Shown here one piece after another: positions 33,837 to 42,894 of a stretch of 64,000 bases of DNA (positions are counted from its first letter, which is position 1; every line of letters begins with the position of its first letter). The notes beneath the pieces were generated by a model. The model was given only the letters and a program-made list of their open reading frames with translations. It made no database searches and had not been told where the DNA came from. The position numbers and the translations under genes were made by a program. This stretch comes from Pseudomonas schmalbachii (GTDB lineage: Bacteria; Pseudomonadota; Gammaproteobacteria; Pseudomonadales; Pseudomonadaceae): contig NZ_JAELYA010000001.1 in the NCBI RefSeq assembly GCF_017589465.1, positions 806,001 to 870,000 of the forward strand, given 5' to 3'.

Positions 33837-34655
33837 TCAGCAGGCCGAAGCGCCGCCGTCCAGCACCAGTTCGGCGCCGGTCATCCAGGCCGAAGCCGGG
33901 CTGGCGAGGAACAGCACCGCCGAGGCCACGTCACGTGGCTGGCCGTAGCCCAGCGGGTGCAGGGACTCGACGTAGGCATCGGCGCTGGCCTCGTCCGGCG
34001 CGAGGCCGACGCGGACGAGGTTGTTCACCACGTTGGCGCCCATCTCGGTCTTGATGATCGCCGGATGCACGGAGTTGATCCGCACCCCGTAACCCAGCCT
34101 GGCCGACTCGATGGCCGTCGCCTTGGTCATCAGGCGTACCGCACCCTTGGAGGCGCAGTAGGCGGTGAGACTCGGCATGCCGATCAGGCCCGCCACCGAG
34201 GACAGGTTGATGATCGAGCCGCCGCGCCCGCAGGCGCCGCCCGGGCGCATGGCGCCCAAAGCGTGCTTGATGCCGAGGAAAACGCCATCGACGTTGATCG
34301 CCATGGTCCGCTGGAAATCCTCCAGCTCGCAGTCGACGACCAGCGCCGCGGTTTCGATGCCGGCGTTGTTGACCAGGATGTCGAGGCCGCCGAAGTGGCC
34401 GAGCGTGCCTTCCACGGCTGCCGCCCAGTCGGCCTCGCGGGTCACGTCGTGGCGCAGGAACGCCGCACGATCACCGTAGGCCTTGGCCAGGCGTTCCGCC
34501 GTCTCGGCACCGAGGGTATCGAGCACGTCGGTCAGCATCACGCAGGCGCCGGCCTGCAGCAGGGCCTCGGCCACTTCCGCGCCAAGTCCACGGGCGGCGC
34601 CGCTGACCAGGGCGACCTTGCCGTCCAGGCGGATCTGTTCCAGGTACTGAGTCAT
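33837..34655 (-). CDS. Short-chain dehydrogenase/reductase 2
   Basis: A 272-residue classical SDR with SGAARGLG, NNAGIETA, Ser in NLSSVAGLIG and YCASK, plus LTDVLDTL after beta2 (NAD-type Asp). The N-terminal MTQYLEQIRLDGKVALVSGA fits hydroxysteroid/3-oxoacyl-ACP-reductase-type SDRs. The start at 34655 is chosen because an SDR N-terminus begins there and GGAG is present upstream. It follows the saccharopine-dehydrogenase-like gene by 16 bp. Confidence 0.88.
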   Translation of the reverse strand: MTQYLEQIRLDGKVALVSGAARGLGAEVAEALLQAGACVMLTDVLDTLGAETAERLAKAYGDRAAFLRHDVTREADWAAAVEGTLGHFGGLDILVNNAGIETAALVVDCELEDFQRTMAINVDGVFLGIKHALGAMRPGGACGRGGSIINLSSVAGLIGMPSLTAYCASKGAVRLMTKATAIESARLGYGVRINSVHPAIIKTEMGANVVNNLVRVGLAPDEASADAYVESLHPLGYGQPRDVASAVLFLASPASAWMTGAELVLDGGASAC

Positions 34656-34671
34656 GGGCGAGGTCTCCGCG

Positions 34672-35799
34672 TCAGGCCGGCAGCGCGCTGCAGAAGCCGC
34701 GCTCATGGAAGCGCTGGATCAGCTCGCGGTGGCCGAAGGCCTTGGCTGGCGACTGGAAGCCGACCGCCTTGAGCTGGCCATTGAGCAGGCGCTCGGCGCC
34801 CTCGGCGCAGATGTCGCCGGTCCAGGTGTAGGCGGCGGACAGGTTCATCACGTAACTGGTGGTGACGCGGCGGCCCTGGCCGTGGACGACGATGACGCCG
34901 CGCTGCACGTCTAGCGAGTCCTTCGGCGGCTCGCCGGAGTCCATCTGGTCGCCCATGCGGTTGGTCCACTCCTCGCGTTCTTCCTGGCTCAGGCCCGGCG
35001 CGGCAGCGTTGAACGCCTTGATGGCGGCGATCACGCCATCGATCATGTGCTCGCCGATGGCGGTCAGCACCTTGCAGTTGCGCACGCGCGGGTCGTCCTT
35101 GAACCAGATCGGTTCGCAGGCGCCACCCCAGGGATGGGCGCGGAGGATCGCGTTGCGGTACGGCACCGATACCAGGTGGGCGATGTCGTTCGGCCAGGCC
35201 TTGAGTTGGTTCTGCTCCAGGTAGTACTGCGACACGTCGTTGCAGACCATGCGCAGGAAGGACTTGGTGGACGCTTCCGACGGCAGGCCGTTGTCGACCT
35301 GGTAGCAGATGTCCAGGCTGTCGACTTCCGGATTCTCCAGCACCACTTCGGCGGCCATGGCGCCGGCGGCCCACATGAAGGAGTTGGCCGGGCACAGCAG
35401 CAGCTCCCTGGCGGCGTAGGCCGCGCCGTATTTTTCGGCGATGGCTGCGGTCCAGTCCTGCTCGCCGGTGGTGTCCAGGTAATGCACTCCCGCTTCCAGG
35501 CAGGCTTCGACGACCGGCCAGCCCAGCTGCATGAAGGGGCCGACGTTGTTGATCAGCACCTTGATCTCCAGGCGCTTGAGCAGATCGACCAGTTCGCCGA
35601 CCGAGTGCTCGACGCTGACCAGCTCGGCATCCACTTTGCTGCCGTGGCGCTCCTCGACCACGCCCAGCGCGGCCTCCAGGCGCGACAGGGTGCGCCCCGC
35701 CATGTAGAAGGGAATCTCGCGCTGGGCCAGGGATTCGGCCACCAGCTTGCCGGTGTAACCGCTGGCGCCATAGACCAGTACATTGCGTGCATCAGACAT
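34672..35799 (-). CDS. Saccharopine-dehydrogenase-like NADP-binding oxidoreductase
   Basis: A 375-residue protein opening with a Rossmann motif VLVYGASGYTGKLVAESLAQ and HYLDTTGEQDW, as in saccharopine-dehydrogenase-like and trans-acting enoyl-reductase proteins. The partner domain is unlike lysine-pathway enzymes, so lysine metabolism is unlikely; a reductase step in lipid, steroid or terpenoid breakdown is more plausible by context. AGAGGAAAA lies upstream of ATG 35799. It lies between the acyl-CoA ligase and SDR genes in the same operon. Confidence 0.8.
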   Translation of the reverse strand: MSDARNVLVYGASGYTGKLVAESLAQREIPFYMAGRTLSRLEAALGVVEERHGSKVDAELVSVEHSVGELVDLLKRLEIKVLINNVGPFMQLGWPVVEACLEAGVHYLDTTGEQDWTAAIAEKYGAAYAARELLLCPANSFMWAAGAMAAEVVLENPEVDSLDICYQVDNGLPSEASTKSFLRMVCNDVSQYYLEQNQLKAWPNDIAHLVSVPYRNAILRAHPWGGACEPIWFKDDPRVRNCKVLTAIGEHMIDGVIAAIKAFNAAAPGLSQEEREEWTNRMGDQMDSGEPPKDSLDVQRGVIVVHGQGRRVTTSYVMNLSAAYTWTGDICAEGAERLLNGQLKAVGFQSPAKAFGHRELIQRFHERGFCSALPA

Positions 35800-35828
35800 G
35801 GATTTTTCCTCTTGTTGTTCGTAGTGGC

Positions 35829-37433
35829 TCAACGCGCTTCGCAGTGCACGTTGGCGCGGTCCTGTTGCAGCGCTTCCAGCAGGAAGCGCTCCTGGGGTTT
35901 TTCCGAAGCGGTCTTGGGTATCTGCTCCAGCACCTGCAGGTAGCTGGGCACGAAGTTGGCTTCGAGCCTTTCCCGGCAGATGCGGAAGATGAGTTGCGGA
36001 TCGAATTCGCCGCGCAGCTTGGGCACCACCGCCGCGACCACGTCCTTCTCACCGGGGACGCCATTGCTGGAGGGAATGCCGTAGACGTAGACGTCGTCGA
36101 CTTCCGGGCACTCGGCGATGGCCTTCTCGATGAAGGCGCCGTTGATGAAGTCGCCGTTGCGGCGGATTCCGCTGCCCTTGCGGTACTGGAAGTACAGCCA
36201 GCCAGCGGCGTCGGCGACCACCACATCGCCCATGTGCAGCCAGCCGTTGGCGCACTTCTTCGCCGAGGCATCCGGGTTGCCGAAGTACTCGACCTTGAAC
36301 GGCGTGCCGTCGATGGGCTGGAACAGCAGTTCGCCCGGCTCGCCCGGCGCGCAGTCGTTGCCGGCTTCATCGACGATGCGGTGGCGCAGATTGGGCACCG
36401 GCTTGCCGATGCTGCCGACCGGACCGATGCCGACCGGATTGATGGTCAGCCCACCTTCCGCCGCGCCGTAGAACTCCAGGATCTGCACGCCGAAGCGCTC
36501 CGCGAAGTTCTCCCAGATCGCCTTGGGCATGCCTGCCGATACCACGAAGCGCACCGGGTTGTCGGCATCGTCCGGACGACGCGGCTCGGCGTAGATGGCC
36601 GTGGTCATGCCGCCGAGCAGGGTGAAGCTGGTGCAGCCGAAGCGGCGGCAGATATCCCACAGGCGCGACTTGCTGAAACGCTGCGACAGGACGCAGCGCA
36701 GGCCCAGCGCCAGGGACGCGCCGAGCGTCACCAGCTGGGCGTTGGCATGGGTCAGCGACAGCCCCGAGTACGGACGGTCGTCATTGCCATAGCCGAAGAC
36801 CCGGTCGGTGATCAGCGCCGTTTCGCAATAGCGCCTGTGGGTCATGACGATGCCCTTGGGATCGCCGGTGGTGCCCGAGGTGAAGATCAGCTGCATGGGT
36901 GCTTCATCGGACGGCAGGTTCAGCGGATGCTCCGCCGCCCCGCTCACCAGCAGGTCTTCGTAATGCAGCAGACCCGAATCCGCCGGCAGCACCTGCTCCA
37001 CCTCGCCGGTGGACAGCACGGCGATGGCCGGCAGCAGCGGCAACTGCTCGCGTACCGCGCAGAGGTTGGCCAGTGCGTAATCGGCGGCGATTACCGCCCG
37101 GCACCTGGCGTTGTTGAGAAAGAAGGCGAGTTTCTCGCCACGGGCGCGCGGGTCGATCGGCACGAAGACGGTGCCGGTGATGGCGGCCGCCAGCATGGCG
37201 TCGACGAACTCGGCATGATTGGCCATCAGCAGGGCGAAGCTGTCGCCCGGCTGCAATCCGAGACGGGTGAGGCCCCAGGCCAGCGCATGGCCGTTCTCCC
37301 AGAGCTGCCGATAGGTGCGGGTCTGCAGCGGTGCGTCGGCGCCGTTCTCGACGGTCAGCACATCCAGGTCCGGCATGCGCTGCACGCGGTTGCCGATCAG
37401 GCCGGCGAAATTGAGGTCGCTATAAACAGTCAC
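35829..37433 (-). CDS. AMP-forming acyl-CoA synthetase
   Basis: A 534-residue adenylate-forming enzyme: P-loop LIFTSGTTGDPKG, A5 motif EFYGAAEGG, GWLHMGDVVVADAAGWLYFQ with the hinge RKGSGIRRNGDFI, and a C-terminal K-T-A-S-E-K-P catalytic lysine region. It should activate a carboxylic acid substrate as a CoA thioester. The start is GTG 37433, with GGGAGG before it; it overlaps the thiolase stop (GTGA). Much longer upstream readings run through the thiolase in another frame and are rejected. The CaiC/FadD-like family does not define the substrate. Confidence 0.9.
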   Translation of the reverse strand: MTVYSDLNFAGLIGNRVQRMPDLDVLTVENGADAPLQTRTYRQLWENGHALAWGLTRLGLQPGDSFALLMANHAEFVDAMLAAAITGTVFVPIDPRARGEKLAFFLNNARCRAVIAADYALANLCAVREQLPLLPAIAVLSTGEVEQVLPADSGLLHYEDLLVSGAAEHPLNLPSDEAPMQLIFTSGTTGDPKGIVMTHRRYCETALITDRVFGYGNDDRPYSGLSLTHANAQLVTLGASLALGLRCVLSQRFSKSRLWDICRRFGCTSFTLLGGMTTAIYAEPRRPDDADNPVRFVVSAGMPKAIWENFAERFGVQILEFYGAAEGGLTINPVGIGPVGSIGKPVPNLRHRIVDEAGNDCAPGEPGELLFQPIDGTPFKVEYFGNPDASAKKCANGWLHMGDVVVADAAGWLYFQYRKGSGIRRNGDFINGAFIEKAIAECPEVDDVYVYGIPSSNGVPGEKDVVAAVVPKLRGEFDPQLIFRICRERLEANFVPSYLQVLEQIPKTASEKPQERFLLEALQQDRANVHCEAR

Positions 37434-38674
37434 TTCAATTCCTCCCGTACCAGCAGGCTGACCACGGTGGCCGCCGCGTCCAGACCGATGGCGCCGCCAC
37501 CGTTGTGCGCCAGGCCGACCCGCGCGCCATCGACCTGGCGAGCGCCGGCACGGCCCTGCAATTGCTCGGTCAGTTCCACGATCTGGGCGCAGCCGCTGGC
37601 TCCCACCGGGTGTCCCTTGCGCAGCAGGCCGCCGGAAGTGTTCACCGGGATGCGTCCGCCCAGGGAGGTGGCGCCGGACTCCAGCAGCTCGGCGCCGGCG
37701 CCGCGTGGGCAGAGGCCCAGGTATTCGTAGGCCATCAGTTCCGACGGCGCCGAGGCGTCGTGGAGCTCCACGCAGGAGAGATCCTGCGGCCCCAGTCCCG
37801 CCGCCTCGTAGGCCTGGTTCGCGGCGAGCGCGCCGACGCTGTCGTCCGCCCTCTCGAAGTCCCAGCCGGAGACCAGCGCCGAGGCTGCGACCCGGACCGG
37901 ATTGCGCAGGCCGAGCTGGCGGGCCTTGCGCTCGCTGACCAGTACAACTGCCGCCGCGCCGTCGCCGATGGGCGAACACATGGGCAGGGTCAGCGGGTCG
38001 ATGATGGAGCGGGCGGCCAGCACCTGTTCCACGCTCATTTCCTCGCGGAACTGGGCTCGCGAATTGAGGGCGCCGTGGCGCGAGTTCTTCGCCGCCACCA
38101 TGGCGAAGTGGCGCGCGGTGGAGCCGTACTGCTTCATGTGCTTCTTCGCCATCATGGCGTAGATGTCCATGAACACCGAGCGGGTGCTGCCCGCCCCTTC
38201 GGCATCGAAGGGCTCGCCAGCCGCCTCGGCCAGCTTCTTCACCACGTTCACCGCGCCGTCCGGGTCCTCCACATCCACCGCACTGGAGAAGGCCCCCAGG
38301 CTGCGGGCCTTGTCCTCGTGGAAGAGCTTTTCGTAACCGCACACCAGCACGATGTCGTAGTAGCCGGCGCTGACCATGGCGCAGGCCTGCTGGAAGGCGG
38401 TGGAGGACGACGCACAGGCGTTTTCCACGTTCACCACCGGAATCCGGCCGATGCCCATGCCGCGCAGGACCACTTCGCCGCGAATCATTTCCTGGCCGGT
38501 GACCACACCCGCCGCGGCATTGCCCATCCAGGCCGCCTGCAAATGGGCCTTGTCCAGCCCGGCATCGTTGAGTGCCAGCTGGATCGCCTGCCCGGCGAGG
38601 CTCTTCAGGGTTTTGTCCAGGTGTTTGCCGAAGGGCACCATGCCCACTCCGGCGATGAATGCATTCATCCTCAT
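37430..38674 (-). CDS. Thiolase-family protein, SCP2/lipid-transfer type
   Basis: A 414-residue thiolase-fold protein with active-site Cys in NACASSSTAF, GGLLRKGHPVGASG with the catalytic His, and the C-terminal GLAHNGGGA in place of the C-x-G motif of classical degradative thiolases. This is the SCP2-thiolase pattern found in steroid side-chain and long branched-chain degradation. It could cleave a beta-ketoacyl-CoA. It begins ATG 38674 (GAGG 6 nt upstream), 8 bp after the acyl-CoA dehydrogenase stop; another in-frame ATG lies 6 nt downstream. Confidence 0.88.
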   Translation of the reverse strand: MRMNAFIAGVGMVPFGKHLDKTLKSLAGQAIQLALNDAGLDKAHLQAAWMGNAAAGVVTGQEMIRGEVVLRGMGIGRIPVVNVENACASSSTAFQQACAMVSAGYYDIVLVCGYEKLFHEDKARSLGAFSSAVDVEDPDGAVNVVKKLAEAAGEPFDAEGAGSTRSVFMDIYAMMAKKHMKQYGSTARHFAMVAAKNSRHGALNSRAQFREEMSVEQVLAARSIIDPLTLPMCSPIGDGAAAVVLVSERKARQLGLRNPVRVAASALVSGWDFERADDSVGALAANQAYEAAGLGPQDLSCVELHDASAPSELMAYEYLGLCPRGAGAELLESGATSLGGRIPVNTSGGLLRKGHPVGASGCAQIVELTEQLQGRAGARQVDGARVGLAHNGGGAIGLDAAATVVSLLVREELK

Positions 38675-38682
38675 GACCAGCC

Positions 38683-39915
38683 TCAGATCCGCGAAATCAG
38701 GGTGCCGCCCTTGATGGCGAGCATTTCGTTGCAACCGTCCTCGATCATCGAGGAGCGTGCATCGCGCAGCAGTTTCTCCACCGGGTACTCACGGGTGACG
38801 CCATTGCCGCCGAACATCTGGACGGCCTGCGACGCGACATCGAAGGAGGTCTGGGTGGCGGTGATCTTCGAGGCGATGGAGCCCTGCAGGGCCGGTTGCG
38901 GCGCCACTTCGTTGAACAGCATCGCGCGACGCGCCAGGGCGCGGGCGGCCTCGACGCGGGCGAACATGTGGAACAGGCGATGGCGCACGTTCTGGTGCTG
39001 GATGATCGGCACGCCGCCCTGCTTGCGCTGGTGCGCGTATTCGTAGGCGTGCTCGTAGGCGGCGCGCGCCGCACCGGTCCACATGACCCCCATCAGCGCG
39101 TTGGCTTCGGTCAGCACACCCTGTTCGGCGCGGACGTAATCCTCCGGACCGGCCACCAGGTGATCCAGCGGCAGGCTGACGTTGTCGAAGAACAGCTCGC
39201 CCTGCGGCAACGCACGCTGTCCCATCTTGTCCAGCGGTGCGCCACGGCTGACGCCCGGCAGGTCCAGCGGCACCAGCACCACGCAGCGCTTGTCCTCGCC
39301 GGAGCCGTCGTCGAAGCCGCAGAACAGGATGCACACCTGGGCGATGGGACCGTTGGACACCCACGCCGATTTCTGGCCGTTGATGACGATGCGGTCGCCC
39401 TGCAGGCGGGCGTGGCAGTTCAACCGGCCGTGGGCCGCGCCTGGATGGCGCGCATGGCCGCTGCTGTCGAGCATGTCCGAACCGTGGTCCGGTTCGGTGA
39501 TGCCCCAGCAGCCGATGGGCTTGTCCGCATAGCGCTGCAGAAGATCGGTGCGGCCCATGCTGTGCAATACGATGCTCGGCACCATCGACGCACCCAGCAA
39601 CACGGCCAGGCCACCGTCGCCGTAACCGAGCTCCTCGAAGATCACGCATTTCAGGCGCGCGCGGTCGGCTGCCGGCAGTTCCATCAGGTCGTCGAGGGTG
39701 ATGCCGAGCTGGCCGAACTCGCTGAACACCTGCCACAGCGGCGAATCGGCAGCGATGACTTCCGACGGCTGCATCTGGTCGAGTTGCTGCCCGATCGGCC
39801 GCAGCACCTTGCTGGCGAAACGCCGCGCGCCCAGCTGCATCGCCTGTTCGATTTCGTTGAGGTCGGCGTCGAGGCCGGTGGGCTCCAGCTCGACTCTTGC
39901 GTTATAGCCAGTCAT
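38683..39915 (-). CDS. Acyl-CoA dehydrogenase family protein
   Basis: A 410-residue flavoprotein: ITEPDHGSD flavin-binding loop, GQKSAWVSNGPIA, MGQRALPQGELFF, QMFGGNGVTREYPVEKLLRD and IEDGCNEM near the C-terminus, where the catalytic Glu usually lies. It should introduce an alpha,beta double bond into an acyl-CoA. It is the first gene of a minus-strand operon with thiolase, ligase, oxidoreductase and two SDRs. A shared-motif promoter lies just upstream. ATG 39915 follows GGGGAAAAC. Confidence 0.9.
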   Translation of the reverse strand: MTGYNARVELEPTGLDADLNEIEQAMQLGARRFASKVLRPIGQQLDQMQPSEVIAADSPLWQVFSEFGQLGITLDDLMELPAADRARLKCVIFEELGYGDGGLAVLLGASMVPSIVLHSMGRTDLLQRYADKPIGCWGITEPDHGSDMLDSSGHARHPGAAHGRLNCHARLQGDRIVINGQKSAWVSNGPIAQVCILFCGFDDGSGEDKRCVVLVPLDLPGVSRGAPLDKMGQRALPQGELFFDNVSLPLDHLVAGPEDYVRAEQGVLTEANALMGVMWTGAARAAYEHAYEYAHQRKQGGVPIIQHQNVRHRLFHMFARVEAARALARRAMLFNEVAPQPALQGSIASKITATQTSFDVASQAVQMFGGNGVTREYPVEKLLRDARSSMIEDGCNEMLAIKGGTLISRI

Positions 39916-39982
39916 TCTTGTTTTCCCCGCAAGGTAGATTCGCCGCGCGACAGCCACCTGCTGTCGCGTCTGGGACGCCTTG

Positions 39983-40028
39983 GATACTATTCAGGGGAAG
40001 AAAAGGTATTGACCCCCCCCGATGGGGG
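39983..40028 (-). promoter_or_regulatory. Activator site and promoter for the acyl-CoA operon (regulon site 3)
   Basis: On the minus strand CCCCCATCGGGGGG (40028-40015) is followed after 25 nt by TAGTAT (39988-39983), one nt longer than the other sites. The intervening TCAATACCTTTTC equals that of site 1. It predicts a leader of about 60 nt to ATG 39915. The same palindrome lies 36 nt upstream of the divergent luxR gene. Confidence 0.65.
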
Positions 40029-40063
40029 ATGCCCTCACAGCGATTCGAACAGAACAATAACGA

Positions 40064-42733
40064 ATGCATTCTCCGCTGCTTTCCACCAAGGTCCTGCCCC
40101 CCCGCAGAGGTCGCGGCACCCTGCCTCGCCCGCGCCTGGAGCAACTGATCGAGCGTATTGCCGAGGCCAGCCTGACCGTACTCAGGGCACCGCCCGGCTT
40201 CGGCAAGAGCACCCTCGCCAGCACCTGGGCCGAAGCCGCGCTGGCGCGTGGCGGCCGGGTCGCCTGGCTCAACCTGGATGAAGCGGACGACACGCCCGAA
40301 CGCCTGCTGCTGTATGTCGCCGCAGCCATCCAGCGCGGCTTCGATGGCACCCAGGGTGGGCACCTGCTGAAGGACCTGTCGCTGATTCCGGCAGAGCACC
40401 TGAGCACGATGCTGGTAAACGACCTGGAGAGCCGTGACGAACAGTGTTTCCTGTTCATCGATGACTACCACTGCGTGCCGCCGGCTACCCTGGTCGCCGG
40501 CTTCGAGAACCTGGTGCGCTTCGCCCCGGACAATCTGCACCTGGTGTTCTGCGGACGCAGCGACCTGCCATCGGCACTCTTCGCGCATGCCTACGCCGAC
40601 GCCTGCCTTGAAGTGGATGCCGCGCAATTGCGCTTCGACCTGGACGAAACGCGTGACCTGCTGCTGCGTTCCGGCGGGGCCGCGATCGACCCGACAGAGC
40701 TGATGGAGCTGCACCAGTCCACCGAAGGCTGGATCGCCGCCCTTCGCGCCAGCCTGCTCACCCTGCGCCAGCGCCCTGCCGGCAGCGCACGCCTGTCCAA
40801 CAGCATCAGTGGCCTGCTCGACGAGCTCCTCGACCGCCTGCCCCGCGAGTTGGTCGAGCAATTGTCGAAGCTGGCGGCGGTCGACAAGTTCAGCGCCAGA
40901 CTGGCCGAAGAGCTCACGGGTACGCCGAACGGCCAGGCGCTGATCGGCGACCTCGATCGCCGGCAGCTGTTCCTGGTTTCGCTGGATGACCAGGCGCACT
41001 GGTTCAGCTTCCACCCGTTGTTCCGTGAGCACCTCCGCCACCGGTTACCCGCGACGGAGCTGGCTGGCACCCTGGACAAGGCCGCCCGCTGGTTCGCCGG
41101 GCAGCAGTTATGGATGGACGCCGTGCGTACCGCACTGGCGACGGACGACAACGACAGCGCCCGCAACTGGATTGCCCATTGCGCCATGGATATGGTCGAG
41201 CGCGGCGACATCATCATCCTGCTCGACTGGGAACGTCAGTTGCACGACCGCCTGCTGGAAAGCCCTGCGCAGCTGAAGCTGGCACTGGCCTGGGCAGCCG
41301 GCCTGGCGATGAGCAGCGGCAATGCCCGGCGTCTGCTGGGCGAGGTCCGGACAGCGTTGCCAGGTATCGAAGACGACGCGCAGAAAACTCACCTCGAATG
41401 GGAGTGCCGCGCGCTGGAAGCCATGCTCCTGGCCCTGGAAGATCGGAGCGAAGCTGGCGGACGACTGGCCAGCGCATGCCTGCCCTATGTGCAGGACCGC
41501 CCCTGGATCAGCAACACCCTGCTCAATGTCCTGTGCTACAGCCACCTGTTGAGCTGTCGCTGGCAGGAGTTCTACACCATGCCGCCCATGGCCAGCACAC
41601 CGCTGGACCCCACCCGCTACCAGTTCAACCAGGTCTATCGCCTGTGCCTGATGGGCCTGGGCGAGACCCTGCAGGGGCGCTTCTCCCAGGCCGCGGCCAT
41701 CTTCGAGGAGGCCATGCGGATCACCGCTTCGCAGCACAGCAATCGCGCAGGAGCGCGCCATCCGGTACTGCGCGCCCTGCCCGCCAGCTTCCTCGCCGGC
41801 GTTCGCTACCTGCAGGGCAACTTCGCGGAAGCGGAACGGCTGAGCCTGGAAAACCTGGACACCGTGAAGATCACGGGTTTCCTCGATTGCGCGGCGACCC
41901 TGTTCATCACCATCAGCCGCCTCAGCAACAGCCACGCCAGCCCCCAGGGCGCGCGCTACTTCCTCGAGGACGGCGACCGTCTGGCGCAGACACGCGCCTG
42001 GCCGCGCATGCAGGCACAGCTGCTGCTGGAACGCACGCGGGTCAGCCTGATCGAGCAGAAGGCCCACGAGGCCCATGCTTGCACGGCTCAACTCGAAGCG
42101 CTGAACCTCGCCCACGCGCCCGAGGTTTCCGCTGAAATATCGGAGTACGCCTGCCTGGCCAGCCTCGCTGCGCTATGGTGCGAAGCCTGCGGACTGTCCC
42201 GCTCGGCAGACCTGGAACAGGCCGAACGCCTGCGCCACCAGGCCCAGCAGTTCAACCTCCGGCTCATGCAGCTCCGCCTGGCCGGAAGCCTGGCCATGGC
42301 CCACTGGCGAAGACGTTCCACCGATCGGGCGGTAGCCTACCTGCTGGAAGTCGCCGAACTGATGGAACACTGCAACGCACCGCAGATACTGGCGGACCTG
42401 CCGGCCCGACAACCCCTGCAGCAACTGGTCTCGCATACCCTGCAGGTTTCCGGATTGAACCAGGCCTTGAAGTCCCGACTGCAAAGCCTGCAATCCGGCG
42501 AGACCGATGCCGCCGCCAGCCAGAATGCCTCGCGCATGATGATCACCCTCACCAGCAAGGAACGGCATGTGCTGGAGCTGGTGGCCCAGGGCAAATCCAA
42601 CAAGGAGATGGCCAAGCTCCTCGGCGTCACCCCGGAAACCATCAAGAGCCACATGAAGCACATCTTCAGCAAACTTCAGGTGGACAGCCGGGCGCAGGCC
42701 GCCGTTGCCGCCAAGGCTTGCGGGTTGATCTAG
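40064..42733 (+). CDS. MalT-type LuxR-family ATP-dependent regulator 2
   Basis: An 889-residue regulator: P-loop LRAPPGFGKSTLA near residues 38-50, Walker-B-like CFLFIDDYH, an NTPase/winged-helix core to about 330, TPR-like helices to about 800, and a C-terminal LuxR HTH (LTSKERHVLELVAQGKSNKE ... TPETIKSHMKHIFSKLQVDS). It is divergent from the acyl-CoA operon and shares its regulatory gap, so it probably controls that operon. The start at 40064 lacks a clear Shine-Dalgarno. A distant paralogue of the regulator at 26160-28673. Confidence 0.9.
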   Translation: MHSPLLSTKVLPPRRGRGTLPRPRLEQLIERIAEASLTVLRAPPGFGKSTLASTWAEAALARGGRVAWLNLDEADDTPERLLLYVAAAIQRGFDGTQGGHLLKDLSLIPAEHLSTMLVNDLESRDEQCFLFIDDYHCVPPATLVAGFENLVRFAPDNLHLVFCGRSDLPSALFAHAYADACLEVDAAQLRFDLDETRDLLLRSGGAAIDPTELMELHQSTEGWIAALRASLLTLRQRPAGSARLSNSISGLLDELLDRLPRELVEQLSKLAAVDKFSARLAEELTGTPNGQALIGDLDRRQLFLVSLDDQAHWFSFHPLFREHLRHRLPATELAGTLDKAARWFAGQQLWMDAVRTALATDDNDSARNWIAHCAMDMVERGDIIILLDWERQLHDRLLESPAQLKLALAWAAGLAMSSGNARRLLGEVRTALPGIEDDAQKTHLEWECRALEAMLLALEDRSEAGGRLASACLPYVQDRPWISNTLLNVLCYSHLLSCRWQEFYTMPPMASTPLDPTRYQFNQVYRLCLMGLGETLQGRFSQAAAIFEEAMRITASQHSNRAGARHPVLRALPASFLAGVRYLQGNFAEAERLSLENLDTVKITGFLDCAATLFITISRLSNSHASPQGARYFLEDGDRLAQTRAWPRMQAQLLLERTRVSLIEQKAHEAHACTAQLEALNLAHAPEVSAEISEYACLASLAALWCEACGLSRSADLEQAERLRHQAQQFNLRLMQLRLAGSLAMAHWRRRSTDRAVAYLLEVAELMEHCNAPQILADLPARQPLQQLVSHTLQVSGLNQALKSRLQSLQSGETDAAASQNASRMMITLTSKERHVLELVAQGKSNKEMAKLLGVTPETIKSHMKHIFSKLQVDSRAQAAVAAKACGLI

Positions 42734-42818
42734 TCCTTCCGCCTCCCCATCCGTGGGCAACGAGCCCCCCTTGGGTTTCAGCCGGAGCTGCCTTGATCAT
42801 GTAGCCTGGACACGGCAT

Positions 42819-42850
42819 GGTGGAAAAGGCTTCGCCGTTTTCCACCCTAC
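42819..42850 (+). repeat. Solo REP identical to the RAYT-flanking REP
   Basis: Starting GGTGGAAAAGGCTTCGCCGT and ending TTTTCCACCCTAC, this 32-nt sequence is identical to 21455-21486. It sits between convergent luxR and glxA genes, over 20 kb from the transposase, and fits a REP mobilised by that transposase. Confidence 0.85.
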
Positions 42851-42894
42851 CCGGCTGGTGAGGGCGGTTGTGGGCGTGGGAACGATGGAAGCCT

